Under the pieces are notes generated by a model, which was given only the letters and a program-made list of their open reading frames with translations, was not told the origin of the DNA and ran no database searches. Shown here piece by piece: positions 15,251-23,023 of a DNA stretch of 23,069 nt. The stretch's first letter is position 1; each line of letters starts with the position of its first letter. Source of the DNA: Saprospiraceae bacterium (lineage in GTDB: Bacteria; Bacteroidota; Bacteroidia; Chitinophagales; Saprospiraceae); NCBI GenBank assembly GCA_013361075.1, contig JABWAJ010000015.1:1-23069 (forward strand), given 5' to 3'. The translations under genes were made by a program, and so were the position numbers.

Positions 15251-17059
15251 ATGCGGCGCATCGTATTTTTGGCGGTTTTGATATGGACAAGCCTGACTCC
15301 GGCGCTGGTCGGAGCACAGGACGCACAGCTGGCGCAGCAGTATTTCCGCGATGGCGAATATGAAAAAGCGGCCCTCTTGTACCAAAAGCTGTTTGAGCAA
15401 AACGAGCAAAACGACTACATCTTTGAGCGTTATATCGAATGCCTGCTGGCTACGGAAGATTTTGCAACAGCCGAAGCTTCCATCAAAAAGCAGATCAAAA
15501 AAATGCCCCAGAACTCCACCAATTATGTGTTGCTGGGCAAATTGCTGGAGCGCCAGTACCGCGACGACGACGCCCTTGCTCAATACCGTGAAGGCATTGC
15601 CAAATTGCCCGCCGACCGCTACCAGGTAGTCCGCTTAGCCAATGCCTTCATTACCTCCAACAAGTACGAACTGGCCATAGAAGCCTACGAAAAAGGTGCA
15701 GAGTTGCTCAAAGACACCCAGGTTTTTTCTTTCAACCTCGGCGATTTGTACCGCATGAAAGGCGATACCCCCAAAATGATCGAAAACTACCTGAACAGCA
15801 TTGACGCCGATCCGACCCGTCTGAACAACCTCAAAACGGTTTTTCAGCGCTACCTTTTCCCGGAAGATTTTAAGGAATTGCAAAAGCAGCTCTACGCCCG
15901 CATGCAGGACGGCGCTGAAAAGGAATACCACGCCGAATTGCTGGCCTGGGTGTTCATCCAGCAAAAAGACTACAACAGTGCGCTGCGCCAGGCCAAAGCC
16001 CTCGACCGGCGCATGCAGGAAAATGGCGGCCGGGTATTCCGGTTGGCCGAAGTGGCTGCCAATGACGGCGATTACGACGCTGCCATCTCCGGATACGACT
16101 ATATTGTGGCCCAAAAAGGCCCTGCTTCTTCGTTTTACATAGACGCCCGCACCGAAGCGCTGCGCTGTCGCCGCAACAAGATTGTAGAAGGCTACCAATA
16201 CACAGAGCAGGAACTGCGCGCCCTGGAATTGCAGTTCAATGCATTTCTCGATGAGTTTGGCCGCACAAAAATTACAGCGCCGGTCATCCTTGACCTTGCT
16301 GAACTACAAGCCGTTTACCTCAACGATCTCGACCAGGCCATTTCTCTGCTGTCGAAAATGATCGAGTACCCCGGCACCGAGCCAGCCGTACAGGCAACAG
16401 GAAAAATCCGTTTGGCTGATTATTATCTGATGAAAGGAGAAGTGTGGGACGCTACGCTGCTTTATTCGCAGGTGGACAAAGATTTCAAAGAAGATGTGCT
16501 TGGGCAGGAAGCCCGCTTCCAGAATGCGCGCCTGTCATATTTCAATGGCGATTTTCAGTGGGCACAAGCGCAGTTTGAAATCCTGAAAGCCGCCACTTCC
16601 CGCCTGATCGCTAATGATGCTCTCGACCTCTCTGTATTCATTATGGATAATCTTGGTTTAGACTCTACTGCAACAGCCCTCGGCATGTACGCAGACGCTG
16701 AATTGCTGGTGTTTCAAAATCGCTTTGATGAAGCTTTCAGTAAGATGGACAGCCTTGTCCTCCTTTTTCCCGAACACAGTCTTCAGGACGATGTGTGGTA
16801 CCTGAAAGCAAAAGTCTTTTCCCGGAAGCGCGACTATGCCCAGGCAGCCCTGATGTACCAGGCAATCATGGAGAAATACCCGGAAGACATCCGCGCCGAT
16901 AACTCTATGTTTGAACTGGCTGAACTCTACGAAACCCACCTCAATGATGTAGAAAAAGCCAAGGCCCTTTACGAAAAGATCTTTATTGACTATTCAGGCA
17001 GCACATTCGCAGTGGAAGCCCGGAAGCGGTTCAGGAAATTGAGGGGAGATAATATTTAG
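15251..17059 (+). CDS. Large periplasmic tetratricopeptide-repeat protein
   Basis: A 602-residue protein; the frame is open for 149 codons more, but the ATG at 15251 gives a good signal peptide (hydrophobic 5-20, cleavage near VGAQ). TPRs start at once: QLAQQYFRDGEYEKAALLYQKLFEQ (27-51) and SNYVLLGKLLERQYRDDDALAQYREGIAKLP-like units follow. More repeats run through 110-190, a diverged middle part at about 200-400, and again 540-595 (KRDYAQAALMYQAIMEKYPED, NDVEKAKALYEKIFIDYSGS). This is a scaffold protein, probably periplasmic, of the type common in Bacteroidota, where it often accompanies gliding or secretion genes. The PorP/SprF gene follows after about 420 bases and does not appear to be co-transcribed. 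Confidence 0.9.
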   Translation: MRRIVFLAVLIWTSLTPALVGAQDAQLAQQYFRDGEYEKAALLYQKLFEQNEQNDYIFERYIECLLATEDFATAEASIKKQIKKMPQNSTNYVLLGKLLERQYRDDDALAQYREGIAKLPADRYQVVRLANAFITSNKYELAIEAYEKGAELLKDTQVFSFNLGDLYRMKGDTPKMIENYLNSIDADPTRLNNLKTVFQRYLFPEDFKELQKQLYARMQDGAEKEYHAELLAWVFIQQKDYNSALRQAKALDRRMQENGGRVFRLAEVAANDGDYDAAISGYDYIVAQKGPASSFYIDARTEALRCRRNKIVEGYQYTEQELRALELQFNAFLDEFGRTKITAPVILDLAELQAVYLNDLDQAISLLSKMIEYPGTEPAVQATGKIRLADYYLMKGEVWDATLLYSQVDKDFKEDVLGQEARFQNARLSYFNGDFQWAQAQFEILKAATSRLIANDALDLSVFIMDNLGLDSTATALGMYADAELLVFQNRFDEAFSKMDSLVLLFPEHSLQDDVWYLKAKVFSRKRDYAQAALMYQAIMEKYPEDIRADNSMFELAELYETHLNDVEKAKALYEKIFIDYSGSTFAVEARKRFRKLRGDNI

Positions 17060-17477
17060 GAGATCTGGGCGTTTGCCCGCACTACCCGTTAAAACACTTT
17101 GGGAAGCAATCAATGGGTTGTTGGCGACGGATCAAATGAAATTTTTCTTCCTTCATTACAACCTTCGCCGGAATTCCTATATTTGCCCCATCTACACCCT
17201 TTAGAGCTCGCTCAAGGAAATCCAGGTAAGCTTTTCGTTTCCTGTTATCTGTATGTTTTGTTAGCAAAACGAAGCGAAATAATATCAATCAACGAGGCAG
17301 CGTTTATGCCCTGGTAAGTGTCTCCACTCTTATCGGGCCTGACAGAAGAATTGCCGGAATGGGATTTTAACAATTAAATGTGCATTCGTTTCGGCGACAT
17401 TCCTTAATATTGTAGCCCGTTTCACAGATTCAAAAAAATCTTTTATCGAAGCAGTGTTTTACAAACCACCTCTCTTT
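17060..17477. other. 418-base intergenic stretch
   Basis: No convincing gene. It holds TATATTTG (17178-17185), an exact -7 box match pointing right and not obviously serving the gene 290 bases away; a 6-bp hairpin GTTTTG/CAAAAC (17255-17270); and TAATATTG (17405-17412), a 7-of-8 -7 match closer to the PorP/SprF gene. A small RNA starting near 17190 is possible but unproven. Confidence 0.4.
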
Positions 17478-18527
17478 ATGAAGAAAGTTCAATCGCTCTG
17501 GATCGCCTGCCTGCTCGTGGTAGGGTTGTCTACGCTCAACGCGCAGGACATTCACTTTTCGCAATTCTATATGTCGCCGCTGAACCTCAACCCGGCGATG
17601 ACCGGCGTGATGAATTGCAATATCCGCCTGGCCGCAAACTACCGCAACCAGTGGGCCAGTGCGCTGCGCAGCAATGCATATAGTACGTATTCCGTTTCCT
17701 ACGACCAGCGCGTACCGGTAGGCCGTAATGACTACTTCGGCGTTGGGGGCACTTTCTGGGGCGACCGCGCAGGTGAAGCTAATTTTGCAACACTGACCGG
17801 TAAACTGTCGCTGTCTTACAGTAAAAAAATGGGTGGCGGCCGCAACGATGGCCATTATCTCGTTTTTGGTGCTGAAGGCGGTGTGGCACAGCGCAGTATT
17901 GACTTCCTTAAGCTCCGTTGGGGTACCCAGCACGACGGAGAGGGTGGTTTCGATGGAACGCTGGAATCTCAGGAAACTGGTTTTGACCGCGATAATTTCA
18001 TTTTCGCAGATATGGCTGCTGGTTTGCTCTGGTTTATGGTTTTCGACAAAGACAACAACCTTTACCTCGGGGGTGCTTTTCACCACCTCAACCGTGCCAA
18101 CCAGTCATTCGACAGCGATGGCGAAGACTTACTGTACAGCCGCTTCACGGTGCATGCTGGTGGTGAGTTTATGATGGGCGACCGTTTTGGCATCACGCCC
18201 GGCGTGATCGTGATGAGCCAGGGCCCTTCATTTCAGGTAAATGCGGGCACAGGTTTCAAATTCCTGTTGGGCAGCCGCCAAAGCTATCAGGCATTTCAGT
18301 TTGGTCTTTGGACACGTATCTCCAACAAAATTGAAACAGGCGTACTGAACGATGCAGCCATTTTGTCCACGCGTTTCGATTACGACGCTTTCAGCCTCGG
18401 TTTCAGCTACGACATCAACGTATCGCCGCTCAAACCGGCCACTAACTCAAATGGTGGTTTTGAATTTGCTTTGATCTATAAAATTTGTGGTCCGGAAAGA
18501 CGCGGTGTTTACTGCCCGAACTTCTAA
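17478..18527 (+). CDS. PorP/SprF family type IX secretion membrane protein, second copy
   Basis: A 349-residue protein from the ATG at 17478, which gives a standard signal peptide cleaved near TLNA/Q (residues 19-23). The mature start QDIHFSQFYMSPLNLNPAMTG (23-43), then YRNQWASAL (55-63) and RVPVG, is the full PorP/SprF signature, and the rest is strand-rich barrel sequence with a typical end (FEFALIYKICGPERRGVYCPNF). It is closer to the family consensus than the copy in the sigma-factor operon. PorP family members assist type IX secretion or surface attachment. No cargo gene with a sorting domain is adjacent. The gene is single and ends in a strong terminator. Confidence 0.93.
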   Translation: MKKVQSLWIACLLVVGLSTLNAQDIHFSQFYMSPLNLNPAMTGVMNCNIRLAANYRNQWASALRSNAYSTYSVSYDQRVPVGRNDYFGVGGTFWGDRAGEANFATLTGKLSLSYSKKMGGGRNDGHYLVFGAEGGVAQRSIDFLKLRWGTQHDGEGGFDGTLESQETGFDRDNFIFADMAAGLLWFMVFDKDNNLYLGGAFHHLNRANQSFDSDGEDLLYSRFTVHAGGEFMMGDRFGITPGVIVMSQGPSFQVNAGTGFKFLLGSRQSYQAFQFGLWTRISNKIETGVLNDAAILSTRFDYDAFSLGFSYDINVSPLKPATNSNGGFEFALIYKICGPERRGVYCPNF

Positions 18528-18592
18528 TTCTGATAAAGTATTCGTGGAGCATCAAGAAGGGACCGTATCGTTTCCCTTTCTGAATAAGATGT

Positions 18593-18642
18593 AAAAGCAA
18601 ATGGGTAAGGGGCAGTTTAGCTCACTTGCCCATTTGCTTTTT
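18593..18642 (+). terminator. Rho-independent terminator after porP/sprF
   Basis: A long stem pairs 18593-18609 (AAAAGCAAATGGGTAAG) with 18625-18641 (CTTGCCCATTTGCTTTT), with one T:G wobble and a 15-base loop, and ends in a run of five T. It sits 66 bases after the stop codon. Confidence 0.8.
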
Positions 18643-18763
18643 GCCTTTTTCCTTCGCCACAATTCCTTAAAAATTGCATCCGGGAGCAATAATGTCGCTC
18701 AAAAGACGTACCTTGCCAAGACAACTGCAACGGAAATTAACTGCAACATTCTATTGTCCGGCT

Positions 18764-18777
18764 CCGTATATGTACGG
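18764..18777. promoter_or_regulatory. Short palindrome upstream of the bactofilin gene
   Basis: CCGTATATGTACGG is a palindrome except for the two positions flanking its centre, 43 bases before the bactofilin ATG. This could be a regulator site, but the length permits chance. Confidence 0.25.
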
Positions 18778-18820
18778 ATAACATTTAAAAAAATACATTT
18801 TCCACAAAAACACAAGCGCT

Positions 18821-19303
18821 ATGGCTATGTTTGGCAGCACCAACAGCAAAGAGGTAAACAAAAGCAAAAACGGAACACCGTCTTCTCCTTCGTCCACTTC
18901 TTCCCATTCGCTCAACAGCCTGGTGCAGGGCACTGCTGTAGAGGGAATCATCAAAGCCGACAGCGATATTCGGGTAGACGGGTCGATTAAGGGCAAGTTG
19001 TTTTGCGATGCAAAAGTCATCATTGGCCCAACCGGCCAGATTGAGGGCGAGGTAAAATGCCAGAATGCTGTTATTGAAGGCAAATTTGACGGCGTTTTGA
19101 ATGTAGCAGAGTTGCTCAATGTACGCGAAACGGCGCAAATTACCGGCGACGTCACCACCGGAAAATTGATTGTTCAATCCGGCGCAGTGTTCAATGTAAC
19201 CTGCTCAATGGAAGGCGGTAAAAAAATAACACCGGGCAGCAGCATAGGTGCCGGCAAAGAAACTTCAGGTGCTACAAAAGAAACCCAGCCCGCAGGAGCC
19301 TGA
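18821..19303 (+). CDS. Bactofilin (polymer-forming cytoskeletal protein)
   Basis: A 160-residue protein with a disordered Ser-rich head (1-30) and a bactofilin core at about 38-135: short beta turns in steps of roughly six residues (TAVEGIIKADSDIRVDGSIKG, KVIIGPTGQIEGEV, AVIEGKFDGVLN, AQITGDVTTGKLIVQSGAVF), which form the right-handed beta-helix that polymerises at the inner face of the membrane. A Gly/Thr-rich disordered tail follows. The start could also be the ATG at 18827 (MFGSTNS), as many relatives begin that way. Bactofilins shape cells or position envelope machinery. The gene is followed by AtpZ and an AtpI-like gene, an order known in Bacteroidota. Confidence 0.95.
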   Translation: MAMFGSTNSKEVNKSKNGTPSSPSSTSSHSLNSLVQGTAVEGIIKADSDIRVDGSIKGKLFCDAKVIIGPTGQIEGEVKCQNAVIEGKFDGVLNVAELLNVRETAQITGDVTTGKLIVQSGAVFNVTCSMEGGKKITPGSSIGAGKETSGATKETQPAGA

Positions 19304-19523
19304 TTCTGACCAAAAGAAAGGGGATGCAAAAGGCCGCGATTACATGAAGTATTCGGGAATGGTCTTTCAAATGGGCATCATCATCCTGATAGGAACCTGG
19401 GCCGGAAAAAAATTAGATGAACGCATGCAGACCTCAAAGCCTTATTTTACTGTCGCTCTGGCTTTGCTGTCTATCTTTGCAGCTTTATACACAGTGCTAA
19501 AAGATTTAATCCGGCGTCCATGA
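19248..19523 (+). CDS. atpZ: AtpZ/AtpI family small membrane protein
   Basis: A protein of about 91 residues. The C-terminal 60 (from the ATG at 19344) hold the family pattern KYSGMVFQMGIIILIGTWAGKKLDE followed by PYFTVALALLSIFAALYTVLKDL, two transmembrane helices. The start is unsure: only GTG codons (19248, 19269) occur upstream, and 19248 would overlap the bactofilin gene by 56 bases. Relatives usually have a polar head of 15-30 residues, so the GTG at 19269 or the ATG at 19344 are also reasonable. The family assists assembly or magnesium supply of the F1Fo ATP synthase. The stop overlaps the next start as ATGA. Confidence 0.8.
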   Translation: MPAKKLQVLQKKPSPQEPDSDQKKGDAKGRDYMKYSGMVFQMGIIILIGTWAGKKLDERMQTSKPYFTVALALLSIFAALYTVLKDLIRRP

Positions 19524-19903
19524 CGAGCAAAGGTTTTTTCCTTCAGTTAGCCATACTATCCACGGTTTCTGCAGCAGGTATTATGTTAATTAACCGTCTG
19601 CCTTTAGTTCAGCCGCATAGCCTGCTTTCCTGGATGAGTCTGTTGTTTTTCATTGCCCTAAGTGCTTTTATTTTCTTTTCTGCAAAGCGATCGGCAGCAA
19701 ATGCAAATAAAAATGCCTTTACCAATACGGTTCTGGGCTTCACCATGACCAAAATGCTGATTTGTGCCACGATAGTGGTTGCGTACCACAAGATCGCCCA
19801 GCCAGCATCCAAATGGTTTTTACTGCCATTTTTTGCTACATATCTCATTTTTACTGCTTTTGAAACTTACTGGATGATGAAGCTCGCCCGAACGAGCGCC
19901 TGA
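19520..19903 (+). CDS. Small four-helix membrane protein, AtpI-like position
   Basis: A 127-residue protein with four hydrophobic segments (about 7-26, 36-55, 70-90, 102-120) and few charged residues. It overlaps atpZ by 4 bases (ATGA), so the two are co-translated. In Bacteroidota a small membrane protein commonly sits between atpZ and atpB and is considered an AtpI equivalent; that is the basis for the call, as sequence similarity cannot be judged here. No ATP synthase subunit gene follows. A weak stem (GCTCG/CGAGC at 19881-19896) with T5 shortly after lies at the stop codon and may end transcription. Confidence 0.7.
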   Translation: MTSKGFFLQLAILSTVSAAGIMLINRLPLVQPHSLLSWMSLLFFIALSAFIFFSAKRSAANANKNAFTNTVLGFTMTKMLICATIVVAYHKIAQPASKWFLLPFFATYLIFTAFETYWMMKLARTSA

Positions 19904-19904
19904 T

Positions 19905-19937
19905 TTTTGTTCAAATGAACAAAACCTTGTAACTTTC
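19905..19937 (+). promoter_or_regulatory. Candidate promoter with an overlapping palindrome
   Basis: TTTTG (19905-19909) and TAACTTTC (19930-19937, 7 of 8 to TAnnTTTG) are 20 bases apart, 35 bases before the M48 gene start. The -33 part is the left arm of TTTTGTTCAAATGAACAAAA (19905-19924), a 9-bp inverted repeat around AA, so a bound protein there would block or modulate the promoter. Confidence 0.45.
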
Positions 19938-19972
19938 ATCCATATTTCTTAAACCAATCATACCTGCATACC

Positions 19973-21469
19973 ATGAAGCTTTTCCTCCCTTTTATCATAC
20001 GCCCATACCTTTGGCTGTTGCTTTTTCTGATGATGGCCGATTCTTGTGCTGTAAACCCGGTAACCGGGAAAAAAGAACTCATGTTCATGTCGGAAGACCA
20101 GGAAATAGCGCTTGGGGTAGAATCAAATCCCAGCATTCTGGCAGAGTTTGGCGAATATGAAGATGCGACTTTACAGAAATTTATCAACGACAAAGGGCAG
20201 GAAATGGCACGTATTTCGCACCGCCCCGGCTTAAAATACGAATTCCAGATTCTGGACTCACCTGTGGTAAACGCATTTGCCTTGCCCGGTGGTTTTGTCT
20301 ATTTCACGCGCGGAATTATGGCGCATTTCAATAATGAAGCAGAGTTTTCGGGGGTTTTAGGCCATGAAATCGGGCACGTCACGGCCCGGCACGGCGCTTC
20401 CCAGCAAAGCAAACAAATCCTGGTATCCGCCGGGTTGATGCTCGGCATGGTGGTTTCAAAAGACTTCCAGCAGTTTGCAGATGTAGCCGGTGCCGGTGCA
20501 CAATTGCTTTTTCTCAAATTTAGCCGCGACGACGAAAGCCAGTCGGACAAGCTCGGCGTGGAGTATTCCACCAAAATCGGATACGATGCCAAAGAAATGG
20601 CTGGTTTTTTCAAAACATTAGACCGCCTCAGCGGAGGCTCTGAAGGCCGGGTTCCATCTTTTCTGTCTACCCACCCCAATCCGGCAGACCGGAATGTGAA
20701 AGTTGGGCAAATGGCAAAAGAAATGCAAAGCAAAACGCCGGAGAAAAAATTCAACGTCAATCGCGACAGTTACCTGCGCATGATTGACGGTTTAGTTTAT
20801 GGCGAAGATCCACGCCAGGGTTATGTCGAAAATGACAATTTTTATCACCCGGAACTCAAATTTCAGTTTCCTGTGCCACAAGGTTGGCAGGTAGCCAATT
20901 CACCGCAACAAGTGCAGATGGCACCGAAAGACGGCAAAGCGCTGATGATTATGGCGGTTGCACAGGAAAAAACGCTGGATGCCGCCGCTCAGGCCATGCT
21001 GACCAACTATAAACTCAGGCAGATCAGTTCAAAAAAAGTTACCGTTGGCGGTTTTCCGGCCATGGAAGTCCTGTCGGAGCAAGCAACCCAGGCCCAGCAA
21101 ACTCAGGATCCTGCGACTAATCAAAACCAGCAGGCGCAGCAAAAAATTCGGGTGCTGACTTACCTCATTCAATACAACAACCTGATTTACCAGTTTTTGG
21201 GTGTAACAGCAGAAGCAGATTACAATACGTACAGTGGCCGGTTCCTCGGCACCATGCAGAATTTTCGGACCCTGAGCGATCCGGACAAAATCAACCGGCA
21301 ACCGGAGCGGATCCGGATCAAAACCATAGAAAAAAACGGTACTTTATCCGATGCCCTTAAAGCGTTCAACACCCCGGCTAACCGAATGGATGAACTTTCC
21401 ATTCTGAACGGCATGGCACTGACCGATCCGGTTCAGAAAGGCATGTTGATCAAATTAGTGGGCAAATAA
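19973..21469 (+). CDS. M48 family zinc metalloprotease, lipoprotein
   Basis: A 498-residue protein with a hydrophobic leader and a probable lipidated Cys25 (MADSC), so membrane-anchored on the periplasmic side. The M48 catalytic domain covers about 45-260: NAFALPGGFVYFTRGIM (100-116), the zinc motif HEIGH (His131, Glu132, His135), and the third ligand Glu188 in ESQSD (the ExxxD motif), then THPNPADRN (about 233-241), as in BepA/LoiP relatives. A C-terminal part (about 275-498) has an extra strand-rich module and a short end resembling a small binding domain (GTLSDALKAF ... GMLIKLVGK). Members degrade or help fold outer-membrane proteins. It begins a three-gene set with GNAT (5 bases on) and SDR genes. 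Confidence 0.93.
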   Translation: MKLFLPFIIRPYLWLLLFLMMADSCAVNPVTGKKELMFMSEDQEIALGVESNPSILAEFGEYEDATLQKFINDKGQEMARISHRPGLKYEFQILDSPVVNAFALPGGFVYFTRGIMAHFNNEAEFSGVLGHEIGHVTARHGASQQSKQILVSAGLMLGMVVSKDFQQFADVAGAGAQLLFLKFSRDDESQSDKLGVEYSTKIGYDAKEMAGFFKTLDRLSGGSEGRVPSFLSTHPNPADRNVKVGQMAKEMQSKTPEKKFNVNRDSYLRMIDGLVYGEDPRQGYVENDNFYHPELKFQFPVPQGWQVANSPQQVQMAPKDGKALMIMAVAQEKTLDAAAQAMLTNYKLRQISSKKVTVGGFPAMEVLSEQATQAQQTQDPATNQNQQAQQKIRVLTYLIQYNNLIYQFLGVTAEADYNTYSGRFLGTMQNFRTLSDPDKINRQPERIRIKTIEKNGTLSDALKAFNTPANRMDELSILNGMALTDPVQKGMLIKLVGK

Positions 21470-21474
21470 TCGCG

Positions 21475-22035
21475 ATGGCTGACGATAAAGTTTACCTTAA
21501 ACTGCAACGAATAACGATCCGGCCATTTCAAGATCAGGATGTAGCGGACTTCTTCGAATACCGCTCCGATCCGGTTGCCAATATCCTGCAAGGATATACG
21601 CCGTTCAACGCGATTGAACAAGCCCGCGACTACATTAACGAACAAAAAAAACACTCCTTCGGCCCGGCTGGGCAATGGATTCAGCTGGGCATCGCGGAAA
21701 ATGCCAGTGATAAAATCATCGGCGACATTGGAATGCGCCCACTGGATTACGACCCCCGTATGGTCGAAATCGGGTTTACCGTAGCAGCCCCCTTTCGGGG
21801 AAAAGGGTACGCCAAAGAAGCGTTGGCCGGACTTTTTTCATGGCTTTTTGGGGAAAAACGAATCCACCGGGTCATGGCCATCACGGACACTGAAAACCAT
21901 GCCACTATCTGCCTGTTGGAGGGCCTCGGCATGCGGCAGGAAGGAAAAACCCTGAAGAGTTTTTGGAACAATGGGGCGTGGCGCGATGAATACCTTTATG
22001 CTTTGCTATCCGAAGAATGGATAAGTGCTAATTAA
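21475..22035 (+). CDS. GNAT-family N-acetyltransferase, RimJ/RimL-like
   Basis: A 186-residue protein of the GNAT fold. It starts with RITIRPFQDQDVADFFEYRSD (11-32), typical of the ribosomal-protein/small-molecule acetyltransferase group; IIGDIGMRPLD (81-91) and VEIGFTVAAPFRGKGYAKEAL (97-117) form the core, with acetyl-CoA pyrophosphate loop RGKGYA at 108-113. The final part (HRVMAITDTENHATICLLEGLGMRQEG) is the usual beta-alpha end. Transfers an acetyl group from acetyl-CoA to an amine; substrate unknown. Starts 5 bases after the M48 stop, so is co-transcribed, though a functional link is not obvious. Confidence 0.92.
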   Translation: MADDKVYLKLQRITIRPFQDQDVADFFEYRSDPVANILQGYTPFNAIEQARDYINEQKKHSFGPAGQWIQLGIAENASDKIIGDIGMRPLDYDPRMVEIGFTVAAPFRGKGYAKEALAGLFSWLFGEKRIHRVMAITDTENHATICLLEGLGMRQEGKTLKSFWNNGAWRDEYLYALLSEEWISAN

Positions 22036-22049
22036 CAACAACGGCAGTC

Positions 22050-22820
22050 ATGTTTCAACCTGAATTATTTAAAGACAAAATTGCTCTGGTCACCGGCGGC
22101 GCCACGGGCATTGGCTTCGCTATTGCAGAACAACTGCTCAAACTGGGGGCCCATGTGTACATCGCCTCCCGCAAAGAAGAGAAACTGGTAGCGGCACAGG
22201 CAAAACTGGCGGCTTTGGGCCCCTGCTTCAGTGCGGTATGTGACATTCGTAAAACGGAACAAATACAAGCGCTGGCGGAAAAAATCAAAATGGAAGCCGG
22301 CCGGCTCGACCTGCTCATCAATAACGCCGGCGGACAATTTCCGGCTTTGGCAGAAGACATTGCTGAAAAAGGCTGGAACGCAGTCATCAACAACAATCTG
22401 AACGGCACCTGGTACATGACGCAGATTATGGCCCAAAATTTTTTCATCCCACAGCAATCCGGTACCATCATCAACATCATCGTCAACATTTACAGGGGGG
22501 TACCGGGCATGGCACATACCGGTGCGGCGCGTGCTGGCGTAGACAACATCACGAAATCGCTGGCTGTGGAATGGAGCAAATACAATATCCGGCTGAATGC
22601 CGTGGCGCCGGGCATTATCCGCAGTTCAGGGCTGGATCACTACCCTCCGGAACTGGTAGAGGGAATCGAAGCAACGATTCCCATGAAACGCCTTGGTACC
22701 GTCGATGAAGTAGCCTGGCTGACTTTGTTTCTGGCCAGCCCAATGGCTGCCTACATTACCGGTGAAACGGTATATGTGGATGGCGGGCAGAAGCTCTGGG
22801 GGAATATTTTCCAGTTGTAA
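22050..22820 (+). CDS. SDR oxidoreductase resembling 2,4-dienoyl/trans-2-enoyl-CoA reductases
   Basis: A 256-residue classical-length short-chain dehydrogenase. Nucleotide-binding TGGATGIG (15-22), with ASRKEEK (39-45) after beta-2 favouring NADPH, and NNAG (91-94). The usual YxxxK site is replaced: HTGAARAGVDNITKSLAVEW (156-175) gives Asp165 and Lys169 at that spacing, as in the DECR2/PECR branch of reductases, whose HxGAA(R/K)AGV segment it matches. That points to reduction of enoyl- or dienoyl-CoA in unsaturated fatty acid metabolism. It follows the GNAT gene by 14 bases. Substrate is inferred from motif resemblance only. Confidence 0.9.
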   Translation: MFQPELFKDKIALVTGGATGIGFAIAEQLLKLGAHVYIASRKEEKLVAAQAKLAALGPCFSAVCDIRKTEQIQALAEKIKMEAGRLDLLINNAGGQFPALAEDIAEKGWNAVINNNLNGTWYMTQIMAQNFFIPQQSGTIINIIVNIYRGVPGMAHTGAARAGVDNITKSLAVEWSKYNIRLNAVAPGIIRSSGLDHYPPELVEGIEATIPMKRLGTVDEVAWLTLFLASPMAAYITGETVYVDGGQKLWGNIFQL

Positions 22821-22911
22821 AAAACGGAATACTTGTCCGCTTTCATGTACCTCGCTTTTGGGGGTAATGCCTCCCAAATAAAAGACCACAAAGCACTTAA
22901 AATAAAAACGA

Positions 22912-22938
22912 GCCATCCTGAAAAAAACTCAGGATGGC
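22912..22938 (-). terminator. Leftward rho-independent terminator
   Basis: GCCATCCTGA (22912-22921) and TCAGGATGGC (22929-22938) are a perfect 10-bp stem around AAAAAAC. Read on the minus strand it is followed by CGTTTTTATTTT, a good T-tract. So it should end a leftward transcript that enters from the right edge; no T-run follows on the plus strand. Confidence 0.7.
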
Positions 22939-23023
22939 CCATCATGTATTTTCAAATTGTAATCTCCGCGATTTAGAGCTTGTTCGGGAATTCCTCAATC
23001 GGCTGCGTGTGGCAAATTTTATT

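Noticed and set aside
15635..16198. Minus-strand 187-codon frame
   Set aside because: Shadow of the TPR gene; hydrophobic, repeat-free and with no recognisable start context.
17082..17288. Minus-strand 68-codon frame
   Set aside because: No domain or signal; part of it is merely the reverse reading of a TATATTTGCCCC promoter-like stretch.
22055..22517. Two long minus-strand frames opposite the SDR gene
   Set aside because: They are mirror frames of a clear SDR with intact cofactor motifs.
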